A stretch of 64,000 nucleotides of DNA from Chloroflexota bacterium (GCA_016223085.1 JACRPS010000010.1:124001-188000); one strand, 5' to 3'. Counted from the stretch's first letter, positions 16,446 through 25,242 are shown. A program made the numbers and translations. Notes: generated by a model not told the origin, from the sequence alone.

Positions 16446-17210
16446 TCAGACAAAAATCCCGGCGCGCGCCAGCTTGGCTTCCACCTGGCGGCGCGTATCG
16501 TTAAACGACTGTTCCAGATAGGGGAAGGCCAACCAGGCGTTCATCAGGCCAAACAGGGCACCTGTCAGGACGCGAAAGCCGGGTAAGGTTTCCCGCGGGG
16601 GCCACAGGTTAAACGGCGGGTAGCCAAGCATCTGGCTGAAACCGTCCAGGCCAATCGGCAGCACCCCCAGAATCACGTAGATATAAATCGGTACCGGGCG
16701 CAGCCGCCGCCGGACGCGGCTGTAGACCAGCCCGCCGACAAACAACGCCGTGTAAATGGCGATGTCCCGTTCGCATAGCGTCATCTTGTAACCCATTTCC
16801 TCGTTGCCCACGAAGTCGCGCGCAGCGAACTGAAAGCCGGGCGTGAACTCGTACACGTCGCGCACCGCCCCGCCGATGGGGTGAACGCGGTCGGGCGCAA
16901 ACTCCGGCAGCGTGACGGCGTAGCTTTCAAACGGCGTCAGCGGCGAGCCGGTGTTGTAGCGGGGATAGGCCGGCTGGTCGCCGTACAGGAAAAATGACCG
17001 GAACGCAAACTGGTGGCAGAACGGGCTGTAGAGCGTGTACAGCGCCCGCGCCGGGCCGGTCAGACCGAGTTTCATCAGCGTCGGCGCGACCCAGGGCAGG
17101 CTGATGTAAATCGCCAGCAGCACCAGCGCCACCCGCAGCCAGTGGCGGGCAAACCGCAGCACCCAGATATTGAGCCGGACGGCCAGCGAGCGATCAGTGG
17201 GACGGGACAT
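16446..17210 (-). CDS. DUF2085 family membrane protein
   Basis: 254 residues with about four or five membrane segments. The family pattern is visible: a CHQ motif after a helix (YSPFCHQFAFRSFFLYG) and CERDIAIYTALFVGGLVYS; conserved Cys, His and acidic residues suggest metal or redox chemistry, but the function is not established. It is the last gene of an apparent operon starting with the CcdA-TlpA fusion at 19446, 27 bases after the TlpA gene. This context supports, by inference, a link to membrane thiol or haem/copper handling. Confidence 0.78.
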   Translation of the reverse strand: MSRPTDRSLAVRLNIWVLRFARHWLRVALVLLAIYISLPWVAPTLMKLGLTGPARALYTLYSPFCHQFAFRSFFLYGDQPAYPRYNTGSPLTPFESYAVTLPEFAPDRVHPIGGAVRDVYEFTPGFQFAARDFVGNEEMGYKMTLCERDIAIYTALFVGGLVYSRVRRRLRPVPIYIYVILGVLPIGLDGFSQMLGYPPFNLWPPRETLPGFRVLTGALFGLMNAWLAFPYLEQSFNDTRRQVEAKLARAGIFV

Positions 17211-17237
17211 GGCGGTGTGACCTTTCCAAAAGGCGGT

Positions 17238-17816
17238 TCAGGCGGAGAGCAGCGGCGTGACTGCCGCTTCCAGCGCGGCCTCTGTCACCGGGCCGTAAAA
17301 GATATGCGTGATGACGCCGGTTGGCGACAGCACGTAGGTAGACGGCTGGCCGCGCAGGGCGTACTGCGCGGCGATCTGCTGGCGCGGGTCCAGCAGCAGA
17401 TCGAAGGTCAGGCCAAATTCATCGGCCCAGGCGCGCACCGCTGCCGGCGTTTCGCCCAGGTTAACCGCCAGCAGCCGCAGTCCGCGCGCGCGGTAACGGT
17501 CGTAAATTGTTTGCAGCGCGGGCATTTCAACGCGGCACGGTTCGCACCACGTCGCCCAGAAGTTAATGATGACCGGCGCGCCGCGCAGGTCAAGCAGGTC
17601 GAGCGTGTCACCGTCGGGCGTGGCAGCCCGGAAGGGCGGGGCGACCACGCCGATTTCCGGCGCGACCACCTGCCCGTTGGGCTGTATCTGCCCGGTGAAG
17701 GCGGCGCGCTCCGGCAGGCCGGCGGAAGCGACCAGCACGATGGCAGCAGATAAACAACCAATCCCCACGACGAGCAGAATAAATCGGGTGGATGCGAACT
17801 TACGAGGCCAGTGCAT
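17238..17816 (-). CDS. TlpA/ResA-type membrane-anchored thioredoxin
   Basis: 192 residues: an N-terminal signal-anchor helix (about 11-31) followed by an AhpC/TSA-thioredoxin fold with the active site NFWATWCEPC and the cis-Pro segment GQPSTYVL. It should face outside the cytoplasmic membrane and reduce disulfides, for example in apocytochrome c or copper proteins. It starts 17 bases inside the preceding ccdA-tlpA fusion gene. It is paralogous to that protein's C-terminal domain but has WCEPC instead of WCGPC, so the redox potential or client may differ. Confidence 0.88.
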   Translation of the reverse strand: MHWPRKFASTRFILLVVGIGCLSAAIVLVASAGLPERAAFTGQIQPNGQVVAPEIGVVAPPFRAATPDGDTLDLLDLRGAPVIINFWATWCEPCRVEMPALQTIYDRYRARGLRLLAVNLGETPAAVRAWADEFGLTFDLLLDPRQQIAAQYALRGQPSTYVLSPTGVITHIFYGPVTEAALEAAVTPLLSA

Positions 17817-19446
17817 CGTTAACGGCCTGTTCGATCTGCGCTGCTGTCATCGGGCCGAAGAACCGGGCGACGATGACGCCCTGCCGGTTGACGAGGAAAG
17901 TGCTGGGGTAGCCCTTGATGCCATACTGCGTCTGAATCGCGCCGCTTTCATCCAGCAGCAGCGGGAAACTGAGGTTCATCTCCTCACGGAAGCCGCGCAC
18001 GTCCTCTGGCGTTTCCTGATTGTTCACTGCCAGGATGGTAAACCCATCGGCGGCGCGGGTTTTAAACGCGCGTTCGAATTCCGGCATTTCCAGGCGGCAC
18101 GGCCCGCACCAGGTCGCCCAGAAGTTGACCAGCACCACCTGCCCGCGCAGCGACGAGAGCTTAACCGTCTTGCCAGTGTCGTCCACCGCTTCAAAGTTTG
18201 GCGCCAGATTACCAACATCAGTCCCGACCGCCGGCACGGACTCCGCCGCGCCGGTGATGCTATTGAAGCCTACTGCGCCCGCCAACGCCATATCACCGGA
18301 CGAGGGGAGGGCCGCGCCGTCCCCGGCTTCCGGCGTGGCTTCAGCATTGTCGCCGGTGATTGCATCCAGCACGCTCTGTTCAACCTGAATCGATACTTCG
18401 GCAAACTGGTTGCTCAAATACTGGCTGAGGCTTTGCAGCGTGCCGGTGGCTACCAGCACGCCGATAAAAATCAGCAGACCGCCGCTGACCAGTTCGATCT
18501 TGCGCATGTGGCGCTGCAAGCGGCGCAACAATCCCTGCGCGCTGTCCAGCAGCAGGGCGGTCAGCAGGAAGGGGATGCCCAGGCCAAGCGAATACGCCGC
18601 CAGCAGCGGCCCAGCGCGGCCTACGTCACCGGTGTTGGCCGCCAGCGTCAGTACTGCGCCGTACACCGGCCCGATGCAGGGCGTCCAACCGGCGGAAAAA
18701 ACTACGCCCATGATGGCAGAACCGCTCAGCCCCTGATGGCCGGAAGCATCCATTTGGCGGCGGGTGTCAGTGTACAGCGCCGTTTGTAGGGCGGTGACAG
18801 CCTGCCTCCAGAACGCGCCGGGGTGGGTAAACGCGCCGCCCAGGAACAGCCACAGCAGGTAGATCGCCAGCACGATCAGCGCCAGCACGGTCGGCCAGAA
18901 AATGGACGTGGATTCCCCGGCAGTGGTGGCAAGCGTGGTCGTCAGCGGCGGTAACAGCGTACCGGCGAAGCCCCACAGAATCAGCGCCGTACCCAGCAGA
19001 GCGGCTGCCACGCTGGTCAGCGGCGAGTCGAGCAGGCGCGGGCTGGCGGTGAGGCGGGCGAAAAGCTGCGGCAGCACGCCCATGAAGTGCAGCCCGAAGA
19101 AGATAATCACCACCCCGCCCAGACGGCCAATCATGGCCGTGACGAGGCTGATGTTTTGCCCGCCGATCTGTTGCACAAAAGCGGTGGACAGCAGGCCAAT
19201 CGTCACAAACACAAAGGTGAAGCCGGCGACAAACGCCAGCCCGTGCAATACGGTGGTGAAGCGCGCGCTGGCGGAAGGCCGCGCCGCAAGCTGGCCGCGC
19301 CCAGCCACCTGCGCCGCCACCGTAGTGGTGACACGCCCACCCATGTAGCCGATGTAGGCCGGCACCAGTGGCAGCACGCAGGGCGAAATAAACGACACCA
19401 ATCCGGCAATAAAGGCTAAACCAAGCGTAAGGTTATCGGCGCTCAA
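17800..19446 (-). CDS. CcdA-type electron-transfer membrane protein fused to a TlpA thioredoxin
   Basis: About 548 residues. The N-terminal part is a CcdA/DsbD-beta transporter with the paired cysteines in FISPCVLPLVPAYIGY (C23) and GWTPCIGPVYG (C257); it passes electrons from cytosolic thioredoxin across the membrane. The C-terminal part (about 415-548) is an extracytoplasmic thioredoxin with CGPC at 447-450 and GYPSTFL. CcdA is normally about 200-240 residues with the two cysteines about 100-130 apart; here an extra hydrophobic stretch (about 140-240) separates them. TTG 19446 is preferred as start because GGAG lies eight bases upstream; GTG 19452 would be only two bases from it. Confidence 0.85.
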   Translation of the reverse strand: MSADNLTLGLAFIAGLVSFISPCVLPLVPAYIGYMGGRVTTTVAAQVAGRGQLAARPSASARFTTVLHGLAFVAGFTFVFVTIGLLSTAFVQQIGGQNISLVTAMIGRLGGVVIIFFGLHFMGVLPQLFARLTASPRLLDSPLTSVAAALLGTALILWGFAGTLLPPLTTTLATTAGESTSIFWPTVLALIVLAIYLLWLFLGGAFTHPGAFWRQAVTALQTALYTDTRRQMDASGHQGLSGSAIMGVVFSAGWTPCIGPVYGAVLTLAANTGDVGRAGPLLAAYSLGLGIPFLLTALLLDSAQGLLRRLQRHMRKIELVSGGLLIFIGVLVATGTLQSLSQYLSNQFAEVSIQVEQSVLDAITGDNAEATPEAGDGAALPSSGDMALAGAVGFNSITGAAESVPAVGTDVGNLAPNFEAVDDTGKTVKLSSLRGQVVLVNFWATWCGPCRLEMPEFERAFKTRAADGFTILAVNNQETPEDVRGFREEMNLSFPLLLDESGAIQTQYGIKGYPSTFLVNRQGVIVARFFGPMTAAQIEQAVNDALAS

Positions 19447-19538
19447 TGTCACTTCTCCGCGCTAACGAGCGAATTCATATAGTCTTTAGAATAACACCGC
19501 CGCGCGAATCTTTCCTGAATTGCGGGTGAGAAGCGCCA

Positions 19539-20423
19539 TCAGACGACGGCCACGCTGCCGCGCTGCCCCAGTGCGGCGTAAAGCCACTGCGCCAGCACCG
19601 GCGTGACCTGTACCGCCGCGCCGGGAACCGCCGCGCCGAAGCGGTTGTGCCAGTACGCGCCGGTCAGGTCAAAAGCGCCAAAGGCAACGCGCCAGGGGAC
19701 GCCGTGCACGTCGGAAGCGTCATCCAGGCGCAGCCGGACGCCGCCAGTCTGGCGCGTCTGTACGGCGTAAACCCCGCGCCGAACGGATTGCCCGATGGAG
19801 CAGGGCGCTTGCAGGATGGCGCGGCCATCTTCCCAGGCGGTAAGCTGCTGCGAACGGGTGTCCAGTTCCAGCGCCAGTCCGCTGCTGGCGATTTCGCTTC
19901 CGTCCACACGCTGCCAGTGGACAGCGGGCGTCCAGCCCAGTAGAGCGCCGATTTCGTCAGCCACGCCGTACCAGGGCGACGGCGAGTCCGGCAGGTAGTC
20001 TACCACGCGTAGAATGCCGCCGTGACCGATGCGCGTGACCAGCGGCGCGTTAGCGGCGCAGCAGGCGCGGACGCTGGCGGCAGGCGCGATCACTTCTGCC
20101 CAGAACGGCGCGTCAGGTGTCTGGACAGCAGCGGGTGTACCGGGTTTCATCGGCTGGATGTCGCTGCGCGGCGCGAAGCCTTCCGGCAGGCGATACCAGT
20201 CACCCTGCGCGGCGTGGATTGGCGTCACGGTGTCCGGCCACAGGCGCACGGCAGGTGCGGCGTTGAGCGACGGACGAGCGTACACTGTTGATGCCGTCAG
20301 CGCGCGGCCTTGCAGCGCCGGCGCGTCCGGCACCAGCGCATGGATGAAACGCAGCGAGGGTGAAAGCTGGCTGCCGAGGGCGGCAATGCCGGTCAGTTGC
20401 AGGAATTGGCGGCGAGTGTACAC
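19539..20423 (-). CDS. L,D-transpeptidase-like exported protein without catalytic residues
   Basis: 294 residues. A twin-arginine-like signal (TRRQFLQLTGIAAL) suggests export. The C-terminal half (about 180-294) matches the YkuD L,D-transpeptidase layout: the substrate strand LELDTRSQQLTAWEDG, then YWHNRFG, then a helix APVLAQWLY-like end. In active enzymes the segment after the Phe-Gly reads S-H-G-C-V; here it is P267-G268-A269-A270-V271, so the catalytic His and Cys are both gone. It is probably a peptidoglycan-binding pseudoenzyme or a protein recruited to another task. It follows the molybdopterin oxidoreductase gene by 12 bases, so the two are likely co-expressed. Confidence 0.75.
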   Translation of the reverse strand: MYTRRQFLQLTGIAALGSQLSPSLRFIHALVPDAPALQGRALTASTVYARPSLNAAPAVRLWPDTVTPIHAAQGDWYRLPEGFAPRSDIQPMKPGTPAAVQTPDAPFWAEVIAPAASVRACCAANAPLVTRIGHGGILRVVDYLPDSPSPWYGVADEIGALLGWTPAVHWQRVDGSEIASSGLALELDTRSQQLTAWEDGRAILQAPCSIGQSVRRGVYAVQTRQTGGVRLRLDDASDVHGVPWRVAFGAFDLTGAYWHNRFGAAVPGAAVQVTPVLAQWLYAALGQRGSVAVV

Positions 20424-20435
20424 GGCGGTGGTCCT

Positions 20436-21359
20436 CTAGGCGGTTACACGAACGATAATCCGCTGGATGGCGGTCGAGCCATTGGGAAAGGCGGTTGTGT
20501 CTTCCGGCTGGGTGAAGCCGCTGCTGTCGGTGGCGCGCACTTTTACCAGATAATCGCCGGGCGCCGGCGGTGCCCAGGTGATGCGCCATGTCGTCCAGCT
20601 ATAGGGCGCGCCGGCCTCGACCGGGACGGGCATCCAGGGCGCGTCGTCAATACTGATTTCGACGCTTGTTACGGCGCGCTCGCCGGCGTAGGCGAAGCCG
20701 GTAAACGTCACTTCACCGCTGACGCTTTCCAGATGGCGCGGCGACACAATCGCTGACAGGGTTTGCGCTACGCCGCTGGCCGACCAGCCACGCCCTTCCC
20801 AGAAGCCGTTCACCGGCGTATCCGTCAGTTGCAGCCGTTGAATCCACTTCGGCATTTTGTAGCCGTATAGCCCCGGCACAATCAGCCGCACCGGGTAGCC
20901 GTGTTCTGGCAGCAGCGGCGCGCCGTTCATTTCGTAGGCCAGTATCGCTTCGGCCAGCCGCGCGCGCTCCACAAACGTGGTGTAGCCATCGGCGCTATAG
21001 AACTGAGCGAAATCGGCCCGGTCGTCGGGTGCGACCTGGTCCAGCAGCGATTGCAGCCGGACACCGCGCCAGCGGGCATGGCCGATCAATGGTTTGGCCG
21101 GGGTGCTGCCAATGCAGACAAGAGTTGCCGGAAGTTCGATGGCGGGCAGCGCCAGCAGTTCGTCGTACCGGATAACCAGCGGGCGCTGTACCATTCCTCC
21201 CAGGCTGAAGGCCCAGAAGGCCGGGTCAACCGGCGGCACGTGGCGCAGATGCTGGTGATAAAATGCTTCGGTTGGAGTTTCAGCGGGAATGGCGGGCGCG
21301 CCGCTGTCAGATGCTGACGGAAGGTGTAAGAAACTGCGTCGGGAGAGGTTTCGTTGCAT
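20436..21359 (-). CDS. sulfite-oxidase-family molybdopterin oxidoreductase, exported
   Basis: 307 residues. A short twin-arginine-like N terminus (SRRSFLHLP) precedes a Mo-pterin domain (about 45-195) with the likely molybdenum-ligand Cys82 (ATLVCIGS) and the conserved blocks W-x-G-V-R-L and GYPVRLIVPGLYGYKMPKW. A C-terminal Mo-co dimerisation, Ig-like domain follows (about 200-307, ending in WAPPAPGDYLVKVRATDSSG). Family members oxidise sulfite or reduce sulfoxides outside the cytoplasm; the exact substrate cannot be read. No haem-binding partner is adjacent; the downstream gene is the dead L,D-transpeptidase homologue. Confidence 0.85.
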   Translation of the reverse strand: MQRNLSRRSFLHLPSASDSGAPAIPAETPTEAFYHQHLRHVPPVDPAFWAFSLGGMVQRPLVIRYDELLALPAIELPATLVCIGSTPAKPLIGHARWRGVRLQSLLDQVAPDDRADFAQFYSADGYTTFVERARLAEAILAYEMNGAPLLPEHGYPVRLIVPGLYGYKMPKWIQRLQLTDTPVNGFWEGRGWSASGVAQTLSAIVSPRHLESVSGEVTFTGFAYAGERAVTSVEISIDDAPWMPVPVEAGAPYSWTTWRITWAPPAPGDYLVKVRATDSSGFTQPEDTTAFPNGSTAIQRIIVRVTA

Positions 21360-21424
21360 AAGGATATCCGCTTGCCTGTAACCAATCTTCCATTTTACGA
21401 TAAAGCTGCTAATCGCGGCCAGAT

Positions 21425-21472
21425 TAAAAATAGCCCAATCCGGTTTTTACACACTTCACACCGGATCGGGCT
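21425..21472 (-). terminator. terminator of the cupin gene
   Basis: A 13-base-pair stem with one mismatch pairs 21460-21472 with 21432-21444; read on the minus strand it is followed by TATTTTTAAT. It lies downstream of the minus-strand cupin gene and upstream of the molybdo-enzyme gene, so the latter must have its own promoter. Confidence 0.75.
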
Positions 21473-21577
21473 GAAAAGGCCGTTACCGCCGAAACGTAAT
21501 AAGGGTTGTTAGAGAGGTTTCGGGGATTTGGTGATGGTGGGCGGGTGAATAACAGATGCCCATCGGTGGCGGGCGGC

Positions 21578-21910
21578 TTACCGCCGCGCGACGGCTGCCT
21601 CGACGCATTTCGCGCCATTGGTGCCAACGATTGTCCCGTGCCGGACGCCCGCCGGAATGGTCACACGGTCGCCAGCCTTAAGGATGATACGCTGGTTGCT
21701 ATCCGGCAGGGTGATTTCAAGCGTGCCTTCGATGACGTAAAGCACTTTTTCGTAGCCGTGACTGCGGACACCGTAGCGGTGATTGGGCATGTTTACCCAC
21801 ATATACGGGCGCAAGCCTTCCTTTTTCATTTGCCGGGTGATCGTTGAAAAGGTTGGATGTTCGCTGCCTGTCCAACGCGCCAAACGAACGTTCGCTTGAT
21901 TGATATTCAT
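21578..21910 (-). CDS. small cupin-domain protein
   Basis: 110 residues, single conserved cupin barrel: RSHGYEKVLYVIEGTLEITL forms the first motif and AGDRVTIPAGVRHGTIV the second. Only part of the usual His/His/Glu metal set is visible (H51, E54, H91), so metal binding is uncertain. Small cupins bind or isomerise sugars, store effectors or act as ligand sensors; I cannot say which. The frame opens further upstream, but ATG 21910 with the strong ribosome site AAGGGGAG is clearly the start. It is monocistronic, ended by the terminator at 21425-21472. Confidence 0.8.
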   Translation of the reverse strand: MNINQANVRLARWTGSEHPTFSTITRQMKKEGLRPYMWVNMPNHRYGVRSHGYEKVLYVIEGTLEITLPDSNQRIILKAGDRVTIPAGVRHGTIVGTNGAKCVEAAVARR

Positions 21911-21939
21911 AGAACTCCCCTTACGATGTAAACTGATGT

Positions 21940-21998
21940 TGAGGTTCTCGACCTCACAATTCCTTGACAAAGCCTTTATTAACTGATGCCTGTCAAGG
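21940..21998. promoter_or_regulatory. two inverted repeats upstream of the cupin gene
   Basis: TGAGGT/ACCTCA (21940-21956, five-base loop) and CCTTGACA (21962-21969) / TGTCAAGG (21991-21998) are perfect inverted repeats in the 112-base gap between the cupin and the acetyltransferase gene. They may be operators for the cupin gene or a terminator-like structure for the upstream transcript. I could not place a convincing -10 box. Confidence 0.35.
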
Positions 21999-22022
21999 GT
22001 TGCTTAACACCAATCGTGCATT

Positions 22023-22550
22023 TTACCGCAAATGGATTTGTTTTTGCAACAGCCAACATGGTTCGTGAACCGAGCGCAGGTTGCCGCGATGATCCACGTA
22101 GCGCCAGCGGCCCTCGTCTTCCCCAAACACGCGGTAGCCCAGCCGTTCGTACAGCCGTTTGGCGTCGGGGTTGTCCTTCGCTACTGAAATGGTTATCCAG
22201 GGATAGCCGCGCTGCCGGATAACCGCTTCCGCTTCCTCGATCAGCCGTGTGCCAATGCCCTGTCCCCGGAACATCTCCATCACGCGGAAGGAATACAGGT
22301 AGGCGCGACGGCGGCTGCCGTCGTCGGGTTCGATAAACTGGATGAAGATATGCCCGACCGGGAAGCCGTTGCAGTCGGCGACCAGAATTAGCCGCCGTCC
22401 CATCTGTTGTTCGCGGTAGGCGCGGCGGAACAGGTTGCGGTAATGGATGTACTGGCCGTACCATTCCAGCTTGGGAATATCAGTGCGCAGAGCCTGGCGC
22501 AGCGTGATCGAAAGCGGGACGACCAGGGTCGGCTGTTCAAGCGCGGTCAT
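22023..22550 (-). CDS. GNAT-family N-acetyltransferase
   Basis: 175 residues of the GNAT fold. The acetyl-CoA pyrophosphate loop is V-x-E-M-F-R-G-Q-G-I-G-T-R-L (R/Q-x-x-G-x-G/A motif), preceded by the strand AYLYSFRV and followed by ISVAKDNPDAKRLYERLGY. It transfers an acetyl group from acetyl-CoA to an amine, substrate unknown. ATG 22550 was chosen because GAGGAGG lies nine bases upstream. It overlaps the end of the nucleotidyltransferase gene by 14 bases, so the two are cotranscribed and probably translationally coupled. Confidence 0.88.
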   Translation of the reverse strand: MTALEQPTLVVPLSITLRQALRTDIPKLEWYGQYIHYRNLFRRAYREQQMGRRLILVADCNGFPVGHIFIQFIEPDDGSRRRAYLYSFRVMEMFRGQGIGTRLIEEAEAVIRQRGYPWITISVAKDNPDAKRLYERLGYRVFGEDEGRWRYVDHRGNLRSVHEPCWLLQKQIHLR

Positions 22551-25161
22551 GACAGGCGGCCTCCTCATCCAGTAACCGGCGCAGCAGGCGTTCCTCCCCG
22601 GCAGAATCCTTCACCTCAGCATCCAGCCGGGCATCGCGCAACCGCTTGAGGACGATACTGTAACACGGCCCCGGCGGGACTCCCAGTTCCCGCAGCGTGT
22701 GGCCGTTAATTGTCGGCTGCACCGTGCGCCACTCAGCGGCATAACGCCGGATGCGGTCGCTGACCAGCGGCTGGTCGGCCAACAGCCAGCCCGTGAGCAG
22801 CGCCAGATCGGAATATGATTTGAGCATATCCACCACCTGGCTGGGACGCAAATCCGGCTGCGCCAGCGCATCGGCATTGTGAACCAGATGGGAGGCGTCC
22901 AGCAGTGAGGCGGCGGTGTGCCGGGCGAACAGCAGCCGGTCGGTGACGCTCGGCAGTTTGAGGGGGTGAATATGCGCCGCGAGAATGTGCCAGAACCAGT
23001 CGGCGCGGTCGAGATTGGCAATCGGCCAGGGTAATTCCTTCAGCGCCCGCGCCTGCCGGAACTGCGCCCCGATGCCGGACGGCACCACCAGCGCCGGGTG
23101 GATGGCCGCCAGCGCGCCACGCGACTGGAGTTCCAGCAGCCCTTTTTCCGGCTCGGCTTCGCGCAGCAGCAGTGTCAGTTCGTTCCGCACCCGTTCACCG
23201 GTGATGCGCCCCAGCATCGGCAGCGCCCCGGCGATCAATTCCGCCGTGCGCGGCTCGATGGTGAAGCCAAGCCGCTGTTCAAACCGGACTGCCCGTAGGA
23301 TGCGTGTGGGGTCATCCACAAAGCTGAGGCTGTGCAGCACCCGCACCAGCCGCGCCTGCAAATCGTGCAGGCCGCCGTAATAGTCGAGGATACGCCCGTA
23401 GGCAGCGGTTGGACTGAGCTGCACCGCCATCGCGTTAATCGTAAAATCACGGCGCTGCAAGTCGAGTTTGACCGAACTGTTGTAGACGGTCGGCAGGGCA
23501 GTGGGATGTTCGTAAAACTCGTTGCGGGAGGTGGCGAAGTCAATGTGGTCAGGCATCTGCTGCGGGTCAATACCTAATGCCGCCGCAACCGACTCGTCCA
23601 GTTTCCACTTGGCCGTGCCAAATGGGCGAAAGCTGCTGACACGCCCGCCGTAGCGGCTGCGCAGATTTTCCGCCAGCGTGATGCCGCTCCCCTCCGCCAC
23701 AAAGTCAATATCGAGGTTGCGCCGGTACAGCAGCAGATCGCGCACGATGCCGCCAACCAGATACAAACTGACACCGGCTTCCTGCGCGTGGCTGGCGATG
23801 GCATTGATGAGCGTGGCGACCGCTTTACCCAGCACGTTTTCCATCTGCTGGCCGGAAACAAGCCGGTCTGGCGGGCGCGCAGGTGGATGCGACCGCGCCC
23901 AATGGTTAATCAGGTCGGTGCGGGTGACAATACCGATGATGTTGCCGGCCTCATTCACCACCGGAATCTGCCCCCAGCCGCTTTCGACCATACGCTGTTC
24001 CAGCGTCAGCACGGAATCGTCCGGGCGCAGCGTGACCGTTCCGGCGGACATGATGTCGCTGGCCGTCAGGTTGCCCAGGCCATGTTCTACGGCGCGGTCC
24101 ATGTCGCGCCGCGTCAGCAGGCCGACCACCTGCCCGTTTTCCACCACCGGGAAACCCTCATGGCCGATGCGCCGCAACTGCCGGATGACATTGCTGATAC
24201 GTTGGTTTACGTCAATCGTGTGCGCGCCGAAGGACATCAAATCTGCGACGCGCGTGGTTGGCTTGATACGCGCGGTAACTGCGTCCCACAGGGCGGCGAC
24301 AGTTTCGTCCAGCGTTTTATCGTGCACCGTGGCGGCGGCAGCGCGGTTATGGCCGCCCCCGCCGAACAGCCGGGCTACCTCGCCCACGTCGAGCGCGTCT
24401 ATCGTCGAACGCCCGACCAGTTGGATGCTGGTCGGCATGGCGACGACCACAAACAGCGCCGCCGGGTCAAGCGTGTCGCGCAGGCGGTGCGCCACGCTGC
24501 TGATCTGCGTGATGTAGTGGTCGGCGGCCACGGCGCTGACGGTAATGGTATAACCTTCCAGCATCCGGCTCTCGGCGGCCTTCACCAGTTGCTCAAACAG
24601 CGCCTGCTGTTCTTCAGTCAGCGGCGGAAAAAGAAAGCGTCGGATGGTATCCAGTGACGCCTGATTTTCCAGCAGCCAGGTCGCTGCTCGCAGGTCGCGC
24701 GGGGTGGTGGTGCCGTACAGTAGCGACCCGGTGTCCTCGTAAATACCCAGCGCCAGCAGCGTCGCTTCCAGCGGCGCCAGCGGAATCCCCTGAGTCTGAA
24801 TCCGCTCGACCAGCAGCGTGGTGGTGGCGCCGACCGGTTCGTAGGTGAAGGTCTGGTGCGGCTGGAGGTCGCGCGCCAGGGGATGGTGGTCAATCAGATG
24901 CATGGGGGTGTTGGCGGGCAGGCCGCGCAGTTGGATAGGCCGCTGCGTGTCTACGACGATCAGTTTACGCACCGACCCGGCGCGCACGTCACGCTGGGGA
25001 ACAAACGGCAGCCCTTTTTCATACAGGGTGACAAAACCGGCGACATTCTGATTCACCCGTTCCGGCAGGACGGGGATGGCGTCGGGATACAGTTTATGCG
25101 CGGCCAGCATGGCGGCAATCGCGTCGAAGTCCGCGTTTTCGTGCGTGACGATCAGTTCCAT
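22537..25161 (-). CDS. DHH phosphoesterase-CBS-tRNA nucleotidyltransferase fusion
   Basis: 874 residues. Order: an NrnA-like DHH phosphoesterase (ENADFDAIAAM near 8-18, DHH at 91-93, DHHA1 motif GGGGHNRAAAA at 267-277); two CBS domains (about 305-360 and 365-425); then a class II poly(A) polymerase/CCA-adding core with VGGIVRDLL (about 469-477) and the metal pair DID (484-486), plus its RNA-binding helices. This architecture is known from Chloroflexota, cyanobacteria and delta-proteobacteria, where it is usually called an A-adding or CCA-adding enzyme. The DHH part may trim short RNAs while the C part rebuilds the 3-prime CCA, with CBS domains sensing adenylates. The second ATG (25161) suits GGTGG better than 25164. 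Confidence 0.88.
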   Translation of the reverse strand: MELIVTHENADFDAIAAMLAAHKLYPDAIPVLPERVNQNVAGFVTLYEKGLPFVPQRDVRAGSVRKLIVVDTQRPIQLRGLPANTPMHLIDHHPLARDLQPHQTFTYEPVGATTTLLVERIQTQGIPLAPLEATLLALGIYEDTGSLLYGTTTPRDLRAATWLLENQASLDTIRRFLFPPLTEEQQALFEQLVKAAESRMLEGYTITVSAVAADHYITQISSVAHRLRDTLDPAALFVVVAMPTSIQLVGRSTIDALDVGEVARLFGGGGHNRAAAATVHDKTLDETVAALWDAVTARIKPTTRVADLMSFGAHTIDVNQRISNVIRQLRRIGHEGFPVVENGQVVGLLTRRDMDRAVEHGLGNLTASDIMSAGTVTLRPDDSVLTLEQRMVESGWGQIPVVNEAGNIIGIVTRTDLINHWARSHPPARPPDRLVSGQQMENVLGKAVATLINAIASHAQEAGVSLYLVGGIVRDLLLYRRNLDIDFVAEGSGITLAENLRSRYGGRVSSFRPFGTAKWKLDESVAAALGIDPQQMPDHIDFATSRNEFYEHPTALPTVYNSSVKLDLQRRDFTINAMAVQLSPTAAYGRILDYYGGLHDLQARLVRVLHSLSFVDDPTRILRAVRFEQRLGFTIEPRTAELIAGALPMLGRITGERVRNELTLLLREAEPEKGLLELQSRGALAAIHPALVVPSGIGAQFRQARALKELPWPIANLDRADWFWHILAAHIHPLKLPSVTDRLLFARHTAASLLDASHLVHNADALAQPDLRPSQVVDMLKSYSDLALLTGWLLADQPLVSDRIRRYAAEWRTVQPTINGHTLRELGVPPGPCYSIVLKRLRDARLDAEVKDSAGEERLLRRLLDEEAACHDRA

Positions 25162-25213
25162 CATCCACCGCGTTTGTGCCGGGAAAGCAGTTCCCGCCGC
25201 AGGTATCCCGCCT

Positions 25214-25219
25214 ATTATA
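25214..25219 (-). promoter_or_regulatory. -10 box of the nucleotidyltransferase gene
   Basis: On the minus strand TATAAT lies 52 bases before the start codon at 25161, in the only AT-rich part of the 81-base gap. No clear -35 hexamer was found, so the call rests on the perfect -10 box and position. Confidence 0.4.
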
Positions 25220-25242
25220 ACTGAGGATTCTTTGAAATTCTG

